A stretch of DNA of 64,000 bases from Mesorhizobium sp. SOD10 (lineage in GTDB: Bacteria; Pseudomonadota; Alphaproteobacteria; Rhizobiales; Rhizobiaceae): contig CCNA01000014.1 in assembly GCA_000824805.1 (NCBI GenBank), positions 19,861-83,860 of the forward strand, in the 5' to 3' direction. Position 1 is the stretch's first letter. Each line of letters opens with the position of its first letter. The notes beneath the pieces were generated by a model. That model ran no database searches. It saw only the letters and a program-made list of their open reading frames with translations, and was not told the DNA's origin. A program made the position numbers and the translations under genes. Shown here piece by piece: positions 46,179-57,474 of the stretch.

Positions 46179-46862
46179 ATGGCGCCGTATTCGATACCCT
46201 ATCCGTTCATGCCTGATTTGGACCAACTCGAGAAAATGAACCAGGACCTGACCAAGATGATGCCGAAGGAGATGGCCAGCGCCGTCAACCTTCTGGCGCA
46301 TCCGGTCGCGGGCGCCGCGGCGATGTCGGCGCTCGGCATCGGTCTTGCCAACCATGCCGTCGGCATGTGGATGGGCGCCTTCACCGGCGCGCTGGAGGCC
46401 TCGCAGCGCATGTTCCAGCCTTTCCTCGACGACCTCGATGCGCAGAGCGAAGCGGCCGCCAACGCCACCAAGGCGCGCAAGGCGACCGAGACGCTGATCG
46501 CCAGGGCGCAGACCTTCGCCAGGGACGTAACCGACATTGGGGCGAACGCGACCGAGAAGGCGCTCGACGCGACCGGATCCGGTCTCGTTGCCCAACCGGC
46601 CGCGACCGGGCTGATGCCAGAGGATTTCAGGCAGCCGAAGGCAATTGACAGGCCGGCGAAGCCGTCGGACCTGAAGGCGATTTCAGGCATCGGGCCGAAG
46701 CTGGAGAAGGTGCTCAACGGTCTTGGCATCTGGACCTATGGCCAGATCGCCGCCTGGACGTCGGAAGAGATCGCCTGGGTGGAAGAGTATCTGTCGCTCG
46801 CCGGCCGCATCGGTCGCGACGACTGGACTGCCCAGGCCGCGGCGCTCGCCGCGAAGAAGTGA
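46179..46862 (+). CDS. Unassigned HhH-domain protein in the nuo operon
   Basis: A 227-residue protein between nuoF and nuoG. The N-terminal half is Ala/Met-rich and helical (with MNQDLTKMMPKEMASAVNLL and MWMGAFTGALEASQRMFQPF, somewhat phasin-like) and has no signal peptide. The C-terminal domain, from about residue 153, has DLKAISGIGPKLEKVLNGLG and YLSLAGRIGRDDWTAQAAAL; it is about 56 percent identical over 62 residues to the NuoE C-terminal domain. Position and shared domain suggest a complex I accessory or assembly factor, but this is inference. Confidence 0.85.
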   Translation: MAPYSIPYPFMPDLDQLEKMNQDLTKMMPKEMASAVNLLAHPVAGAAAMSALGIGLANHAVGMWMGAFTGALEASQRMFQPFLDDLDAQSEAAANATKARKATETLIARAQTFARDVTDIGANATEKALDATGSGLVAQPAATGLMPEDFRQPKAIDRPAKPSDLKAISGIGPKLEKVLNGLGIWTYGQIAAWTSEEIAWVEEYLSLAGRIGRDDWTAQAAALAAKK

Positions 46863-46936
46863 ATTGAAATGCCAGGCGCGGCTTGAGCCGCGCCCGGAAA
46901 GATAGATTGCGGGATATCCGCAGAGGTTTGAGGCGA

Positions 46937-49018
46937 ATGGCAAAGCTAAAGGTCGACGGGAAAGAGATCACGGTACCCGACCATTACACGCTGCTGCAGG
47001 CGGCCGAGGACGCCGGCGCGGAAGTGCCGCGCTTCTGCTTTCATGAGCGGCTGTCCATCGCCGGCAATTGCCGCATGTGCCTGATCGAAGTGAAGGGCGG
47101 CCCGCCCAAGCCGCAGGCATCCTGCGCCATGGGCGTGCGCGACCTGCGCCCCGGCCCGAATGGCGAGCCGCCGGAAATCTTCACCAACACGCCGATGGTC
47201 AAGAAGGCCCGCGAAGGCGTGATGGAATTCCTGCTGATCAACCATCCGCTGGACTGCCCGATCTGCGACCAGGGCGGCGAATGCGACCTGCAGGACCAGG
47301 CGATGGCCTTCGGCGTCGATTCCTCGCGCTACCACGAGAACAAGCGCGCGGTCGAAGACAAGTATATCGGCCCGCTGGTCAAGACAGTGATGAACCGCTG
47401 CATCCACTGCACGCGCTGCGTCCGCTTCACCACCGAGGTCGCCGGCATCTCCGAACTCGGCCTGATCGGCCGCGGCGAGGATGCCGAGATCACCACCTAT
47501 CTCGAGCAGGCGATGACGTCGGAGCTGCAGGGCAATGTCATCGATCTGTGCCCCGTCGGCGCGCTGACCTCCAAGCCGTTCGCCTTCCAGGCACGGCCAT
47601 GGGAGCTGACCAAGACGGAATCGATCGACGTCATGGACGCCGTCGGCTCAGCGATCCGCGTCGACTCCAGAGGCCGCGAGGTGATGCGCATCCTGCCGCG
47701 CGTAAACGAGGCGGTGAACGAGGAGTGGATCTCCGACAAGACCCGCTTCATCTGGGACGGCCTGCGCACGCAGCGCCTCGACCGCCCCTATGTCCGCAGG
47801 GACGGCAAGCTCGCCCCGGCAAGCTGGGCTGAAGCCTTCGCAGCGATCAAGGAACAGATATCGAAGACGGCCCCGGAGCGGATCGGCGCGATCGCCGGCG
47901 ACCTCGCCGCGGTCGAGGAGATCTACGCGCTCAAGCTCTTGATGGCGGCGCTCGGCTCGAAGAACATCGACTGCCGCCAGGATGGCGCAGCGCTCGATCC
48001 CTCGCTCGGCCGCGCCAGCTACATCTTCAATCCGACCATCGAGGGCATCGAGCAGGCGGACGCGGTGCTGATCATCGGCGCCAATCCACGCTTCGAGGCC
48101 TCGGTGCTCAACGCCCGCATCCGCAAGCGCTGGCGCGTCGGCAATCTGCCGGTCGGCGTCATCGGCGAGATCGGCGACACGCGCTACGATTATGAGCTGA
48201 TCGGCGCCGGCCCGGAATCGCTCAGGGATCTCGCCGACGGCAATGGCAAATTCTTCGAGGTGCTGAGCAAGGCCACGCATCCGCTGATCATCGTCGGCCA
48301 GGGCGCGCTGGCGCGCATGGACGGCGCGGCGGTGCTCGGTCAGGCGGCGAAGCTCGCCGCCGCCGTCAACGCGGTCACGGCCGAATGGAACGGCTTTGCG
48401 GTGCTGCATAACGCAGCGGCAAGGGTCGGCGGCCTCGATGTCGGCTTCGTGCCGGGCGAGGGCGGCAAGGACGTCGCCGGCATGCTGGGCGACACCGATG
48501 TGCTCTTCCTGCTCGGCGCCGACGAAATCGACATGGCCAAGACCGGCGGCGCCTTCGTCGTCTATATCGGCACGCATGGCGATGCCGGCGCGCACCGTGC
48601 CAATGTCATCCTGCCGGCCGCCGCCTACACGGAAAAGTCCGGCACCTATGTCAACACGGAAGGGCGTGTGCAGCAGACCAACCGCGCCGGCTTCGCTCCG
48701 GGCGAAGCGCGCGAGGACTGGGCGATCCTGCGGGCGTTGTCGGACGTGCTCGGCAAGAAGTTGCCCTTTGATTCGCTGGCGCAGCTGCGCGCCAAGCTCT
48801 ATGGCGAGTTCCCGCATCTCGCCCGCATCGACCAGGTGCAGGCGGGCAGCGCCGACGACGTCGCCAAGGCGGCGAAGCTCGGCGGCCGGCTGAACAAGGG
48901 CACCTTCACCTCGCCGGTGAAGGATTTCTATCTCACCAACCCGATCGCGCGGGCGTCGGCCGTGATGGCCGAATGCTCGGCGCTGGCCAAGAGCGGCTTC
49001 AAGCAGGCGGCGGAATAA
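46937..49018 (+). CDS. nuoG: NADH-quinone oxidoreductase subunit G
   Basis: The 693-residue peripheral subunit carries the [2Fe-2S] N1b and [4Fe-4S] N4 and N5 clusters. The N-terminal ferredoxin domain has [20 protein letters not shown]; then [20 protein letters not shown] and [18 protein letters not shown] follow. The rest is a molybdopterin-oxidoreductase-like domain that no longer binds molybdenum. ATG 46937 directly begins the ferredoxin domain; there are 74 bases after the preceding gene. Confidence 0.97.
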   Translation: MAKLKVDGKEITVPDHYTLLQAAEDAGAEVPRFCFHERLSIAGNCRMCLIEVKGGPPKPQASCAMGVRDLRPGPNGEPPEIFTNTPMVKKAREGVMEFLLINHPLDCPICDQGGECDLQDQAMAFGVDSSRYHENKRAVEDKYIGPLVKTVMNRCIHCTRCVRFTTEVAGISELGLIGRGEDAEITTYLEQAMTSELQGNVIDLCPVGALTSKPFAFQARPWELTKTESIDVMDAVGSAIRVDSRGREVMRILPRVNEAVNEEWISDKTRFIWDGLRTQRLDRPYVRRDGKLAPASWAEAFAAIKEQISKTAPERIGAIAGDLAAVEEIYALKLLMAALGSKNIDCRQDGAALDPSLGRASYIFNPTIEGIEQADAVLIIGANPRFEASVLNARIRKRWRVGNLPVGVIGEIGDTRYDYELIGAGPESLRDLADGNGKFFEVLSKATHPLIIVGQGALARMDGAAVLGQAAKLAAAVNAVTAEWNGFAVLHNAAARVGGLDVGFVPGEGGKDVAGMLGDTDVLFLLGADEIDMAKTGGAFVVYIGTHGDAGAHRANVILPAAAYTEKSGTYVNTEGRVQQTNRAGFAPGEAREDWAILRALSDVLGKKLPFDSLAQLRAKLYGEFPHLARIDQVQAGSADDVAKAAKLGGRLNKGTFTSPVKDFYLTNPIARASAVMAECSALAKSGFKQAAE

Positions 49019-49020
49019 GC

Positions 49021-50064
49021 ATGGACACCTTCTTCTCCTTCTACGTGCTGCCGGCGCTGCTGATCCTTCTGAAGTCGGTCGTGCTGATCGTCGTGCTTCT
49101 GATCGGCGTCGCCTACCTGCTCTATGCCGACCGCAAGATCTGGGCGGCGGTGCAACTGCGTCGCGGCCCGAACGTCGTCGGCCCGTGGGGTACACTGCAG
49201 GCATTCGCCGACCTTCTGAAATTCGTCTTCAAGGAGCCGGTGATCCCGTCGGGGGCCAACAAGGGCGTGTTCCTTCTGGCGCCGCTGGTGTCGGCGGTGC
49301 TGGCAATTTCGGCCTGGGCCGTGGTTCCGGTCAATGAGGGCTGGGCCATCGCCAACATCAATGTCGGCATCCTCTACGTCTTCGCCATCTCCTCGCTCGA
49401 GGTCTATGGCGTGATCATGGGCGGCTGGGCGTCCAACTCGAAATACCCGTTCCTCGGCGCGCTGCGCTCGGCCGCGCAGATGGTGTCCTACGAAGTCTCG
49501 ATCGGCTTTGTCATCGTCACCGTGCTGCTCACCGTCGGCTCGCTCAACCTCTCCGATATCGTCATGTCGCAGCAGGACGGCCTCGGCACCAGGCTCGGCC
49601 TGCCCAACACCTTCCTCGACTGGCATTGGCTTTCGCTGTTGCCGATGTTCGTGGTGTTCTTCATCTCCGCGCTTGCCGAGACGAACCGCCCGCCTTTCGA
49701 CTTGGTGGAGGCGGAATCGGAACTCGTCGCCGGCCACATGGTCGAGTATTCGTCGACGCCGTTCCTGCTCTTCTTCCTCGGCGAGTATGTCGCCGTCGTC
49801 CTGATGTGCGCGCTGGCGACCATCCTGTTCCTCGGCGGCTGGCTGCCACCGTTCAATTTCGCGCCCTTCACCTGGATACCAGGCGTGATCTGGTTCGTGC
49901 TGAAGATCTGCCTGATGTTCTTCATGTTCTCGATGGTGAAGGCTTTTGTGCCGCGCTACCGCTACGACCAGCTGATGCGGCTGGGCTGGAAAGTGTTCCT
50001 GCCGATCTCGCTGTTCATGGTCGTCGCCACCGCGGCCTTCCTCAAGATCACGGGGTTTGCGTGA
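49021..50064 (+). CDS. nuoH: NADH-quinone oxidoreductase subunit H
   Basis: The 347-residue membrane subunit with eight helices that links the quinone site to the proton-pumping arm. Conserved [20 protein letters not shown] and [20 protein letters not shown] (quinone chamber residues) are present, and [20 protein letters not shown] follows. Starts two bases after nuoG. Confidence 0.98.
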   Translation: MDTFFSFYVLPALLILLKSVVLIVVLLIGVAYLLYADRKIWAAVQLRRGPNVVGPWGTLQAFADLLKFVFKEPVIPSGANKGVFLLAPLVSAVLAISAWAVVPVNEGWAIANINVGILYVFAISSLEVYGVIMGGWASNSKYPFLGALRSAAQMVSYEVSIGFVIVTVLLTVGSLNLSDIVMSQQDGLGTRLGLPNTFLDWHWLSLLPMFVVFFISALAETNRPPFDLVEAESELVAGHMVEYSSTPFLLFFLGEYVAVVLMCALATILFLGGWLPPFNFAPFTWIPGVIWFVLKICLMFFMFSMVKAFVPRYRYDQLMRLGWKVFLPISLFMVVATAAFLKITGFA

Positions 50065-50555
50065 TGTCCGCTCTGGCCCAGGCCGCAAAATCGCTGCTGC
50101 TGAAGGATTTCGTCAGCGCCTTCTTCCTTTCGATGCGCCAGTTCTTCGCGCCGAAGGAAACGATCAATTATCCGCATGAGAAGGGGCCGACCAGCCCGCG
50201 CTTCCGCGGCGAGCATGCGCTGCGCCGTTATCCGAACGGCGAGGAACGCTGCATCGCCTGCAAGCTCTGCGAGGCGATCTGCCCGGCGCAGGCCATCACC
50301 ATCGAGGCCGGCCCGCGCCGCAATGACGGCACGCGCCGCACCGTGCGCTACGACATCGACATGGTGAAGTGCATCTATTGCGGCTTCTGCCAGGAAGCCT
50401 GCCCGGTCGACGCCATCGTCGAGGGGCCGAATTTCGAATTCGCGACCGAGACGCGCGAGGAGCTTTACTACAATAAGGAAAAGCTGCTCGCGAATGGCGA
50501 TCGCTGGGAGCGTGAGCTGGCGCGCAACATCGCGCTGGATGCGCCCTATCGCTGA
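50064..50555 (+). CDS. nuoI: NADH-quinone oxidoreductase subunit I
   Basis: The 163-residue subunit with two [4Fe-4S] clusters (N6a and N6b). Both CxxCxxCxxxCP motifs are intact: [16 protein letters not shown] and [19 protein letters not shown] 50064 overlaps the nuoH stop by one base (TGATG). A 127-base gap without a gene separates it from nuoJ. Confidence 0.98.
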   Translation: MSALAQAAKSLLLKDFVSAFFLSMRQFFAPKETINYPHEKGPTSPRFRGEHALRRYPNGEERCIACKLCEAICPAQAITIEAGPRRNDGTRRTVRYDIDMVKCIYCGFCQEACPVDAIVEGPNFEFATETREELYYNKEKLLANGDRWERELARNIALDAPYR

Positions 50556-50682
50556 CATTTGACGCATGGACGGGGCGAGGGGCCTCGTTTAAGGACAACG
50601 CAACTTTGCCAGCCGGAGGCGGCGGCAAACATCGAACGAGGGCGCCGAGCCCAATGTTCGGACAGGAACCCGGGGGAACCCC

Positions 50683-51303
50683 ATGCTGAGTGGATTAGAG
50701 GCGGCCTTTTTCTACCTCTTCGCCTTTATCGCCGTGGCGTCGGCCTTCATGGTCATTTCGTCGCGCAACCCCGTGCATTCGGTGCTCTTCCTGATCCTCA
50801 CCTTCTTCAACGCCGCCGGCCTGTTCATGCTGACCGGCGCCGAGTTCCTGGCGATGATCCTGCTCGTCGTCTATGTCGGCGCGGTGATGGTGCTGTTCCT
50901 GTTCGTCGTCATGATGCTCGATGTCGACTTCGCGGAGATGAAGCAGGGCGCCCTGCAATACGCACCGATCGGCGCGCTGGTCGGGCTGATCCTGGCGGCG
51001 GAGCTGATCGTCGTGCTCGGCGGCTACACATTCGCGCCGCAGCTTGCCTCGACGGTCGCCAAGGCAATGCCGGATCTCGCCACGCGCTCCAACACGGCGG
51101 CGCTCGGCGACATCCTCTATACGGACTACCTCTATTATTTCCAGATTTCCGGCCTGGTGCTGCTGGTGGCCATGATCGGCGCCATCGTGCTGACACTGCG
51201 CCACAAGGAGGGCGTCAAGCGGCAGTCGATCGCCGCGCAGGTCGCCCGCACGCCGGCGACGGGCATGGAAATCCGCAAGGTCAAATCGGGCGAGGGCATC
51301 TGA
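50683..51303 (+). CDS. nuoJ: NADH-quinone oxidoreductase subunit J
   Basis: A 206-residue, five-helix membrane subunit. [20 protein letters not shown] and [20 protein letters not shown] are typical, and the conserved [20 protein letters not shown] contains the pi-bulge helix region. The last 35 residues are a soluble tail with [10 protein letters not shown]. Confidence 0.97.
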   Translation: MLSGLEAAFFYLFAFIAVASAFMVISSRNPVHSVLFLILTFFNAAGLFMLTGAEFLAMILLVVYVGAVMVLFLFVVMMLDVDFAEMKQGALQYAPIGALVGLILAAELIVVLGGYTFAPQLASTVAKAMPDLATRSNTAALGDILYTDYLYYFQISGLVLLVAMIGAIVLTLRHKEGVKRQSIAAQVARTPATGMEIRKVKSGEGI

Positions 51304-51304
51304 G

Positions 51305-51613
51305 ATGGTCGTCGGCATTGCACATTACCTGACCGTATCGGCGATCCTGTTCACGCTCGGCGTGTTCGGCATCTTCCTCAACCGCCGCAACATCATAGTC
51401 ATCCTCATGTCGGTCGAGCTCATCCTGCTTGCGGTCAACATCAATTTCGTCGCGTTCTCGGCGGCGCTGCATGACCTCGTCGGACAGGTGTTCGCCCTGT
51501 TCGTGCTGACGGTCGCGGCCGCGGAAGCCGCGATCGGTCTTGCCATTCTTGTCGTCTTCTTCCGCAACCGCGGCTCGATCGCGGTCGAAGACGTGAGCGC
51601 GATGAAGGGTTGA
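51305..51613 (+). CDS. nuoK: NADH-quinone oxidoreductase subunit K
   Basis: A 102-residue, three-helix membrane subunit. It has the conserved glutamate in [20 protein letters not shown] and a second in [18 protein letters not shown], which take part in proton translocation. ATG 51305, one base after nuoJ. Confidence 0.97.
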   Translation: MVVGIAHYLTVSAILFTLGVFGIFLNRRNIIVILMSVELILLAVNINFVAFSAALHDLVGQVFALFVLTVAAAEAAIGLAILVVFFRNRGSIAVEDVSAMKG

Positions 51614-51624
51614 CGGGAACCATC

Positions 51625-53598
51625 ATGTATCAGGCTATCGTCTTCCTTCCGCTGCTTGGCTTCCTGATTGTCGGCCTGTTCGGCAATTCGCTGGGCGCCA
51701 AGGCCTCCGAATACATCACCTCCGGCTTCCTGGTGATCGCGGCGGTGCTGTCGTGGATCGCATTCTTCACCGTCGGCTTCGGCCATGGCGAGGTGTTCAC
51801 CGTGCCGGTGCTGCGCTGGATCCAGTCGGGCGGCGTCGACGCCTCCTGGGCGCTCAGGATCGACACGCTGACGGTGGTGATGCTGATCGTCGTCAACACC
51901 GTGTCGGCGCTGGTTCACATCTATTCGATCGGTTACATGCATCACGACCCGAACCGGCCGCGCTTCTTCGCCTATCTGTCGCTGTTCACCTTCGCGATGC
52001 TGATGCTGGTGACGGCAGACAATCTCATCCAGATGTTCTTCGGCTGGGAAGGTGTCGGTCTGGCCTCCTATCTCCTGATCGGTTTCTGGTACAAGAAGCC
52101 GTCGGCCAATGCCGCCGCCATCAAGGCTTTCGTCGTCAACCGCGTCGGCGACTTCGGCTTCGCGCTCGGCATCTTCGGCGTGTTCGTGCTGTTCGGCTCG
52201 GTCAATCTGAGCACGGTGTTCGCCAATGCAGCATCCTTCCTGCCGGCCGAAGGCGCGCCGGCGGGTGCTGCCGTGCTCACCTTCCTCGGACATGCGCTCG
52301 ACAAGCAGACGGCGCTGACGGTGGTCTGCCTGCTGCTCTTCATGGGCGCCATGGGCAAGTCGGCGCAGGTGCCGCTTCACACCTGGCTGCCGGACGCCAT
52401 GGAAGGTCCGACGCCGGTCTCAGCGCTCATCCACGCGGCGACCATGGTGACCGCCGGCGTCTTCATGCTGGCAAGGCTCTCGCCGCTGTTCGAATTGTCC
52501 CATACGGCGCTGACCGTCGTCACCTTCATCGGGGCCTTCACCGCCTTCTTCGCGGCGACGGTCGGCCTGGTCCAGAACGACATCAAGCGCGTCATCGCCT
52601 ATTCGACCTGCTCGCAGCTCGGCTATATGTTCGTCGCGCTCGGCGTCGGCGCCTATGGCGCGGCGATCTTCCACCTGTTCACCCACGCATTCTTCAAGGC
52701 GCTGCTGTTCCTCGGCTCCGGCTCGGTCATTCATGCGGTGTCCGACGAGCAGGACATGCGCAAGATGGGCGGCCTTCGCAATCTCATCCCGGCAACCTAC
52801 TGGATGATGATCATCGGCACGCTGGCGCTGACCGGCGTCGGCATTCCGGCGACGGTGATCGGCACCGCCGGCTTCTTCTCCAAGGACGCTATCATCGAGA
52901 CCTCCTTCGCCGGCCACAATGCGGTCGCGGGCTTTGCCTTCATCCTGCTCGTGATCGCCGCCGCCTTCACCAGCTTCTATTCGTGGCGGCTGATCTTCAT
53001 GACCTTCCACGGCGAGCCGCGCGCCAGCCACGAGGTCATGCACCACGTTCATGAATCGCCGCCGGTGATGCTGGTGCCGCTCTATGTGCTGGCGGCCGGC
53101 GCGCTGTTTGCCGGCATCATCTTCCACGGCGCCTTCATCGGCGAGGGTTACGCCGAATTCTGGAAGGCATCGCTGTTCACGCTGCCGGACAACCACATCC
53201 TGCACGAGATCCACGAGCTGCCGCTCTGGGTCGAACTCGCGCCATTCGTCGCCATGGTGATCGGGCTCGCGGTCGCCTGGAAATTCTACATCCGCTCGCC
53301 GGAACTCCCCCGAAGCGTGGCCGCCAATCATCGCCTGCTTTATGCTTTCCTGCTCAACAAGTGGTACTTCGACGAGCTCTACGACTTCCTGTTCGTGCGG
53401 CCGGCCAAGCGCCTCGGCAGGTTCCTGTGGAAGACCGGTGACGGCGCCGTCATTGACGGGCTCGGGCCTGACGGCATCTCGGCGCGCGTCGTCGACGTCA
53501 CCAACCGGGTCGTCAAGCTGCAGACCGGCTATCTCTACCATTACGCCTTCGCCATGCTGATCGGCGTGGCCGCTCTCGTCACCTGGATGATGCTCTGA
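51625..53598 (+). CDS. nuoL: NADH-quinone oxidoreductase subunit L
   Basis: The 657-residue antiporter-like proton-pumping subunit with about 16 helices and a long lateral helix at the C-terminus. Hallmarks are [40 protein letters not shown] (proton channel) and [23 protein letters not shown] 51625 is used; a TTG at 51610 gives five extra residues. Confidence 0.98.
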   Translation: MYQAIVFLPLLGFLIVGLFGNSLGAKASEYITSGFLVIAAVLSWIAFFTVGFGHGEVFTVPVLRWIQSGGVDASWALRIDTLTVVMLIVVNTVSALVHIYSIGYMHHDPNRPRFFAYLSLFTFAMLMLVTADNLIQMFFGWEGVGLASYLLIGFWYKKPSANAAAIKAFVVNRVGDFGFALGIFGVFVLFGSVNLSTVFANAASFLPAEGAPAGAAVLTFLGHALDKQTALTVVCLLLFMGAMGKSAQVPLHTWLPDAMEGPTPVSALIHAATMVTAGVFMLARLSPLFELSHTALTVVTFIGAFTAFFAATVGLVQNDIKRVIAYSTCSQLGYMFVALGVGAYGAAIFHLFTHAFFKALLFLGSGSVIHAVSDEQDMRKMGGLRNLIPATYWMMIIGTLALTGVGIPATVIGTAGFFSKDAIIETSFAGHNAVAGFAFILLVIAAAFTSFYSWRLIFMTFHGEPRASHEVMHHVHESPPVMLVPLYVLAAGALFAGIIFHGAFIGEGYAEFWKASLFTLPDNHILHEIHELPLWVELAPFVAMVIGLAVAWKFYIRSPELPRSVAANHRLLYAFLLNKWYFDELYDFLFVRPAKRLGRFLWKTGDGAVIDGLGPDGISARVVDVTNRVVKLQTGYLYHYAFAMLIGVAALVTWMML

Positions 53599-55103
53599 TG
53601 ACCGACTGGCCAATCCTCTCGCTGGTCACCTTCCTGCCGCTGGTTGGTGTTCTCCTCATTCTGCCGATCAGCGACGACAGCGAAAACGCGCGCCGCAACA
53701 TCCGCGCGATCGCCTTCATCACGACGGCGTTCACCTTCGTCATCTCGCTGTTCATCTGGACGGGCTTCGACAATTCGCAGGCCGGCTTCCAGTTCGTCGA
53801 GAAGCACGCCTGGCTGGATTCGGGCATCTCCTACCATATGGGCGTCGACGGCATCTCGATGCTGTTCGTCATTCTGACCACCTTCCTGATGCCGCTTTGC
53901 ATACTGGCCTCCTGGGACGCCATCGAGAAACGGGTCAAGGCCTACATGATCGCCTTCCTGATCCTCGAGACGCTGATGATCGGCGTGTTCTGCGCGCTCG
54001 ACATCGTCCTGTTCTACGTCTTCTTCGAGGCGGGCCTGATCCCGATGTTCATCATCATCGGCGTCTGGGGCGGAAAGCGGCGCGTCTATGCCTCGTTCAA
54101 GTTCTTCCTCTATACGCTGGCCGGCTCGGTGCTGATGCTGCTCGCCGTCATGGCGATGTTCTTCCAGTCCGGCACCACCGACATACCGACGCTTCTGACG
54201 CATCACTTCCCGGCCAACATGCAGACCTGGCTCTGGCTCGCTTTCTTCGCCTCCTTCGCGGTGAAGATGCCAATGTGGCCGGTGCACACCTGGTTGCCCG
54301 ACGCCCACGTCGAGGCGCCGACCGCGGGCTCCGTCATCCTGGCAGGCATCCTGCTGAAGATGGGCGGGTACGGCTTCCTGCGCTTCTCGCTGCCGATGTT
54401 CCCGGAAGCATCGGCGATGTTCGCGCCGCTGGTGTTCACGCTCTCCGTCGTCGCCATCATCTACACCTCGCTGGTGGCGTTGATGCAGGAGGACATGAAG
54501 AAGCTGATCGCCTATTCGTCGGTCGCCCATATGGGCTTCGTCACCATGGGCATCTTCGCGATGAACCAGGAAGGCGTGCAGGGCGCGATCTTCCAGATGC
54601 TCAGCCACGGCCTCGTCTCGGGCGCGCTGTTCCTGTGCGTCGGCGTCATCTATGACCGGATGCATACGCGCGAGATCGACGCCTATGGCGGCCTGGTCAA
54701 CAACATGCCGAAATACGCCACCGTGTTCATGATCTTCACCATGGCCAATGTCGGCCTCCCGGGCACCAGCGGCTTCATCGGCGAATTCCTGACCATGCTC
54801 GGTGTCTTCCGGGTCAACACCTGGGTGGCGTTCTTCGCTGCCACCGGCGTCATCCTGTCGGCGGCCTACGCGCTGTGGCTCTATCGCCGGGTGATCTTCG
54901 GCGCGCTGACCAAGGACAGCCTGAAGAACCTGCTGGATCTTTCGCCGCGCGAGAAAGCGATCGTCTATCCGCTGGTGGTGCTGGTCATCTTCTTCGGCGT
55001 CTATCCGGCGCCGGTGTTCGACGCGACGGCCCAATCGGTCAAGACGCTCGTCACTAACGTCACCGCATCCATCAATTCCGCGCAGAGCGCGGCGGCGAAC
55101 TGA
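53598..55103 (+). CDS. nuoM: NADH-quinone oxidoreductase subunit M
   Basis: The 501-residue antiporter-like subunit with about 14 helices. It has [40 protein letters not shown] and [23 protein letters not shown] 53598 overlaps the nuoL stop by one base. Confidence 0.98.
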   Translation: MTDWPILSLVTFLPLVGVLLILPISDDSENARRNIRAIAFITTAFTFVISLFIWTGFDNSQAGFQFVEKHAWLDSGISYHMGVDGISMLFVILTTFLMPLCILASWDAIEKRVKAYMIAFLILETLMIGVFCALDIVLFYVFFEAGLIPMFIIIGVWGGKRRVYASFKFFLYTLAGSVLMLLAVMAMFFQSGTTDIPTLLTHHFPANMQTWLWLAFFASFAVKMPMWPVHTWLPDAHVEAPTAGSVILAGILLKMGGYGFLRFSLPMFPEASAMFAPLVFTLSVVAIIYTSLVALMQEDMKKLIAYSSVAHMGFVTMGIFAMNQEGVQGAIFQMLSHGLVSGALFLCVGVIYDRMHTREIDAYGGLVNNMPKYATVFMIFTMANVGLPGTSGFIGEFLTMLGVFRVNTWVAFFAATGVILSAAYALWLYRRVIFGALTKDSLKNLLDLSPREKAIVYPLVVLVIFFGVYPAPVFDATAQSVKTLVTNVTASINSAQSAAAN

Positions 55104-55117
55104 CTGGGGAATAGACC

Positions 55118-56554
55118 ATGACGCCGGACCTTCTCTCCAGCCTTTCGCTCTCGACGCCGGAACTGATCCTCGCTGTCGGCGCGCTGGTGCTCCTGCTGAT
55201 CGGGGCCTATTCGCGCTCCAACAGCACCATGACCGTGACCGGCCTTGCCGTCCTCGTTCTGGTGGTGGCCGGCCTGTGGCTCGCTTTCTCCGGCGGTCAG
55301 GGCGCTGCCTATGGCGGCGCGTTCGTCCAGGATTCCTTCGGCGGTTTCATGAAGATGCTGGCGCTGATCGGCTCTGCGGTGACGCTGGTCATGTCGATGC
55401 GCTTTGCCAAGCAGGAACATTTCGACAAGTTCGAATTCCCGGTGCTTATCCTGCTCTGCACGCTCGGCATGATGCTGATGATCTCGGCCAACGGCATGAT
55501 CGGGCTCTATCTCGGGCTCGAGCTGCAGTCGCTGGCGATCTACGTGCTGGCGGCCATCAACCGCGACAATCTCCGCTCCACCGAGGCGGGCCTGAAGTAC
55601 TTCGTCCTCGGCGCGCTGTCGTCGGGCATGCTGCTCTACGGCATCAGCCTCGTCTACGGCTACACTGGCAATACCGGTTTTCAGGAGATCGCGACCGCGC
55701 TTGGCAGCGGCGAGCGCCAGCTCGGCCTCGTCTTCGGCCTGGTGTTCGTGCTTGCCGGCCTCGCCTTCAAAATCTCGGCCGTGCCGTTCCACATGTGGAC
55801 GCCGGATGTCTATGAAGGCGCGCCGACGCCGATCACCGCCTTCCTGGCCGCCGCGCCGAAAATGGCGGCGATGGCGCTGATCGTGCGCGTCACGATGGGC
55901 GCCTTCAAGCCGATCGCCTCCGACTGGCAGCAGATCGTCGTTTTCATTTCGATCGCCTCGATGGCGCTGGGTTCTTTCGCTGCCATCGGCCAGACCAACA
56001 TCAAGCGTCTGATGGCCTACTCCTCGATCGGCCACATGGGCTATGCGCTGGTCGGCCTTGCCGCCAACAGCCAGGCCGGCGTGCGGGGCGTCGCCATCTA
56101 CATGCTGATCTATCTGATAATGACGCTCGGCACCTTCGCCTTCATCCTCGCCATGCGGCGCAAGGAAGGTAATGTCGAGCAGATCGGCGACCTGGCCGGT
56201 CTCGCCTCGACCAACCCGATCATGGCGACCATCCTTACCATCCTGATGTTCTCGCTGGCCGGCATTCCGCCGCTCGCCGGCTTCTGGGGGAAGTGGTACG
56301 TGTTCCTCGCGGCCATCAACGCGCATCTCTATGCGCTGGCGATCATCGGCGTGCTGGCTTCGGTGGTGGGCGCCTATTATTACCTGCGCATCATCAAGAT
56401 CATGTGGTTCGACGAGCCGGTCGGCGGCTTCGTGCCTATGGCGAGCGAGCTGCGCCTGGTGCTCGGCGTCAGCGGCGCCTTCGTGCTGTTCTACGTGCTG
56501 ATCGGCGGGCCGATCGGCAATTATGCCGAAGCCGCCGCGAAGACCTTCTTCTGA
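55118..56554 (+). CDS. nuoN: NADH-quinone oxidoreductase subunit N
   Basis: The 478-residue antiporter-like subunit, last of the complex I genes. It has [40 protein letters not shown] (proton channel) and [20 protein letters not shown]. Followed by birA after four bases. Confidence 0.98.
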   Translation: MTPDLLSSLSLSTPELILAVGALVLLLIGAYSRSNSTMTVTGLAVLVLVVAGLWLAFSGGQGAAYGGAFVQDSFGGFMKMLALIGSAVTLVMSMRFAKQEHFDKFEFPVLILLCTLGMMLMISANGMIGLYLGLELQSLAIYVLAAINRDNLRSTEAGLKYFVLGALSSGMLLYGISLVYGYTGNTGFQEIATALGSGERQLGLVFGLVFVLAGLAFKISAVPFHMWTPDVYEGAPTPITAFLAAAPKMAAMALIVRVTMGAFKPIASDWQQIVVFISIASMALGSFAAIGQTNIKRLMAYSSIGHMGYALVGLAANSQAGVRGVAIYMLIYLIMTLGTFAFILAMRRKEGNVEQIGDLAGLASTNPIMATILTILMFSLAGIPPLAGFWGKWYVFLAAINAHLYALAIIGVLASVVGAYYYLRIIKIMWFDEPVGGFVPMASELRLVLGVSGAFVLFYVLIGGPIGNYAEAAAKTFF

Positions 56555-56558
56555 CGGG

Positions 56559-57380
56559 ATGGCATTTCGGCTGGCTCCAACCGCGGCGTCGGAGGGGTTC
56601 CGGCTCGAGGCGCATGACAGCGTCGGCTCGACCAACGCGCTGGCGCTGGAGCATGCGCGCGCCGGCGATCCAGGCAAGCTGTGGGTCGTTTCGAAGAAGC
56701 AGGAGAGCGGCCGCGGCCGGCGCGGCCGCGCCTGGGCGACGCCCGAGGGCAATCTCGCTGCGACACTGCTCCTGGTCCCCGGCGGCGAGCTTCGGCTGGC
56801 CGCGACGCTCGGCTTCGTCGCGGGGCTGGCGCTGGCCGACGCGCTCGACGCCGTCGTGCCGAAAGGCCGGATCGCCGTCGCCCTAGATGGCGCAAGCCAC
56901 GGCCGCAACCGCTTCGAGCTGAAATGGCCGAACGACGTGCTGGCTTCGGGCGCCAAGCTTGCCGGCATCCTGCTGGAATCGACCATGCTTGAGGGAAGCC
57001 GCTTCGCGGTTGCCATCGGCATCGGCGTCAATGTCGTGGCTTACCCGGAAAACCTGCCTTATCCGGCGACGTCGCTGCAGGCATTGGGCGCCGATTGCGA
57101 TGCCGAAACGCTGTTCCTGGCGCTTTCGGATGCCTGGAGCGAGAATGCCCGGATATGGGATGACGGGCGCGGGCTCGATGCCATCAGAAAGCGCTGGCTT
57201 GCCCGCGCGGCAGGGCTCGGCGGCGAGGTTGCCGTCAGAATTGACGGCAATGTCGTGCGTGGCGTCTTCGAAACCATTGACGAGGACTGCCGTTTCGTGA
57301 TCCGCGACGATGAGGGATCGGTTTTGACGATCGCGGCCGGCGACGTGCATTTCGGCGCCGTCGCCTCGGCCCGGGTATAG
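56559..57380 (+). CDS. birA: Biotin-[acetyl-CoA-carboxylase] ligase
   Basis: The 273-residue enzyme attaches biotin to carrier proteins via biotinyl-AMP. It has the ATP/biotin loop KKQESGRGRRGRAWATPEGN and the LKWPNDVLASGAKLAGILLE motif, plus IGIGVNVV. It lacks the N-terminal winged helix of E. coli BirA (group I ligase), so it does not repress transcription. Start ATG 56559, at the end of the nuo operon, a linkage often seen in alphaproteobacteria. Its stop is followed by a degenerate copy of the interspersed repeat. Confidence 0.95.
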   Translation: MAFRLAPTAASEGFRLEAHDSVGSTNALALEHARAGDPGKLWVVSKKQESGRGRRGRAWATPEGNLAATLLLVPGGELRLAATLGFVAGLALADALDAVVPKGRIAVALDGASHGRNRFELKWPNDVLASGAKLAGILLESTMLEGSRFAVAIGIGVNVVAYPENLPYPATSLQALGADCDAETLFLALSDAWSENARIWDDGRGLDAIRKRWLARAAGLGGEVAVRIDGNVVRGVFETIDEDCRFVIRDDEGSVLTIAAGDVHFGAVASARV

Positions 57381-57437
57381 TTTGTTTTTGTGCAGTTCCG
57401 GAGGGAAAGCCGTGACACGCTTTTCCGGGATTTGCTC
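57381..57437. repeat. Interspersed intergenic repeat, copy 3
   Basis: The core GCAGTTCCGGAGGGAA at 57392-57407 and the downstream CACGCTTTTCCGGGATTTGC match the layout of copies at 2230-2245 and 7617-7632. It lies between birA and rnj, in the probable rnj leader. Confidence 0.5.
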
Positions 57438-57474
57438 CAACGGCTTGGCCTGACGGCCAGGAAGGAAAGGATTC

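Noticed and set aside
44681..57031. Several minus-strand frames of about 490-680 codons opposite nuoF, nuoG, nuoM, nuoN and birA
   Set aside because: All are shadows of conserved plus-strand genes; Arg/His/Asp-rich, no motifs.
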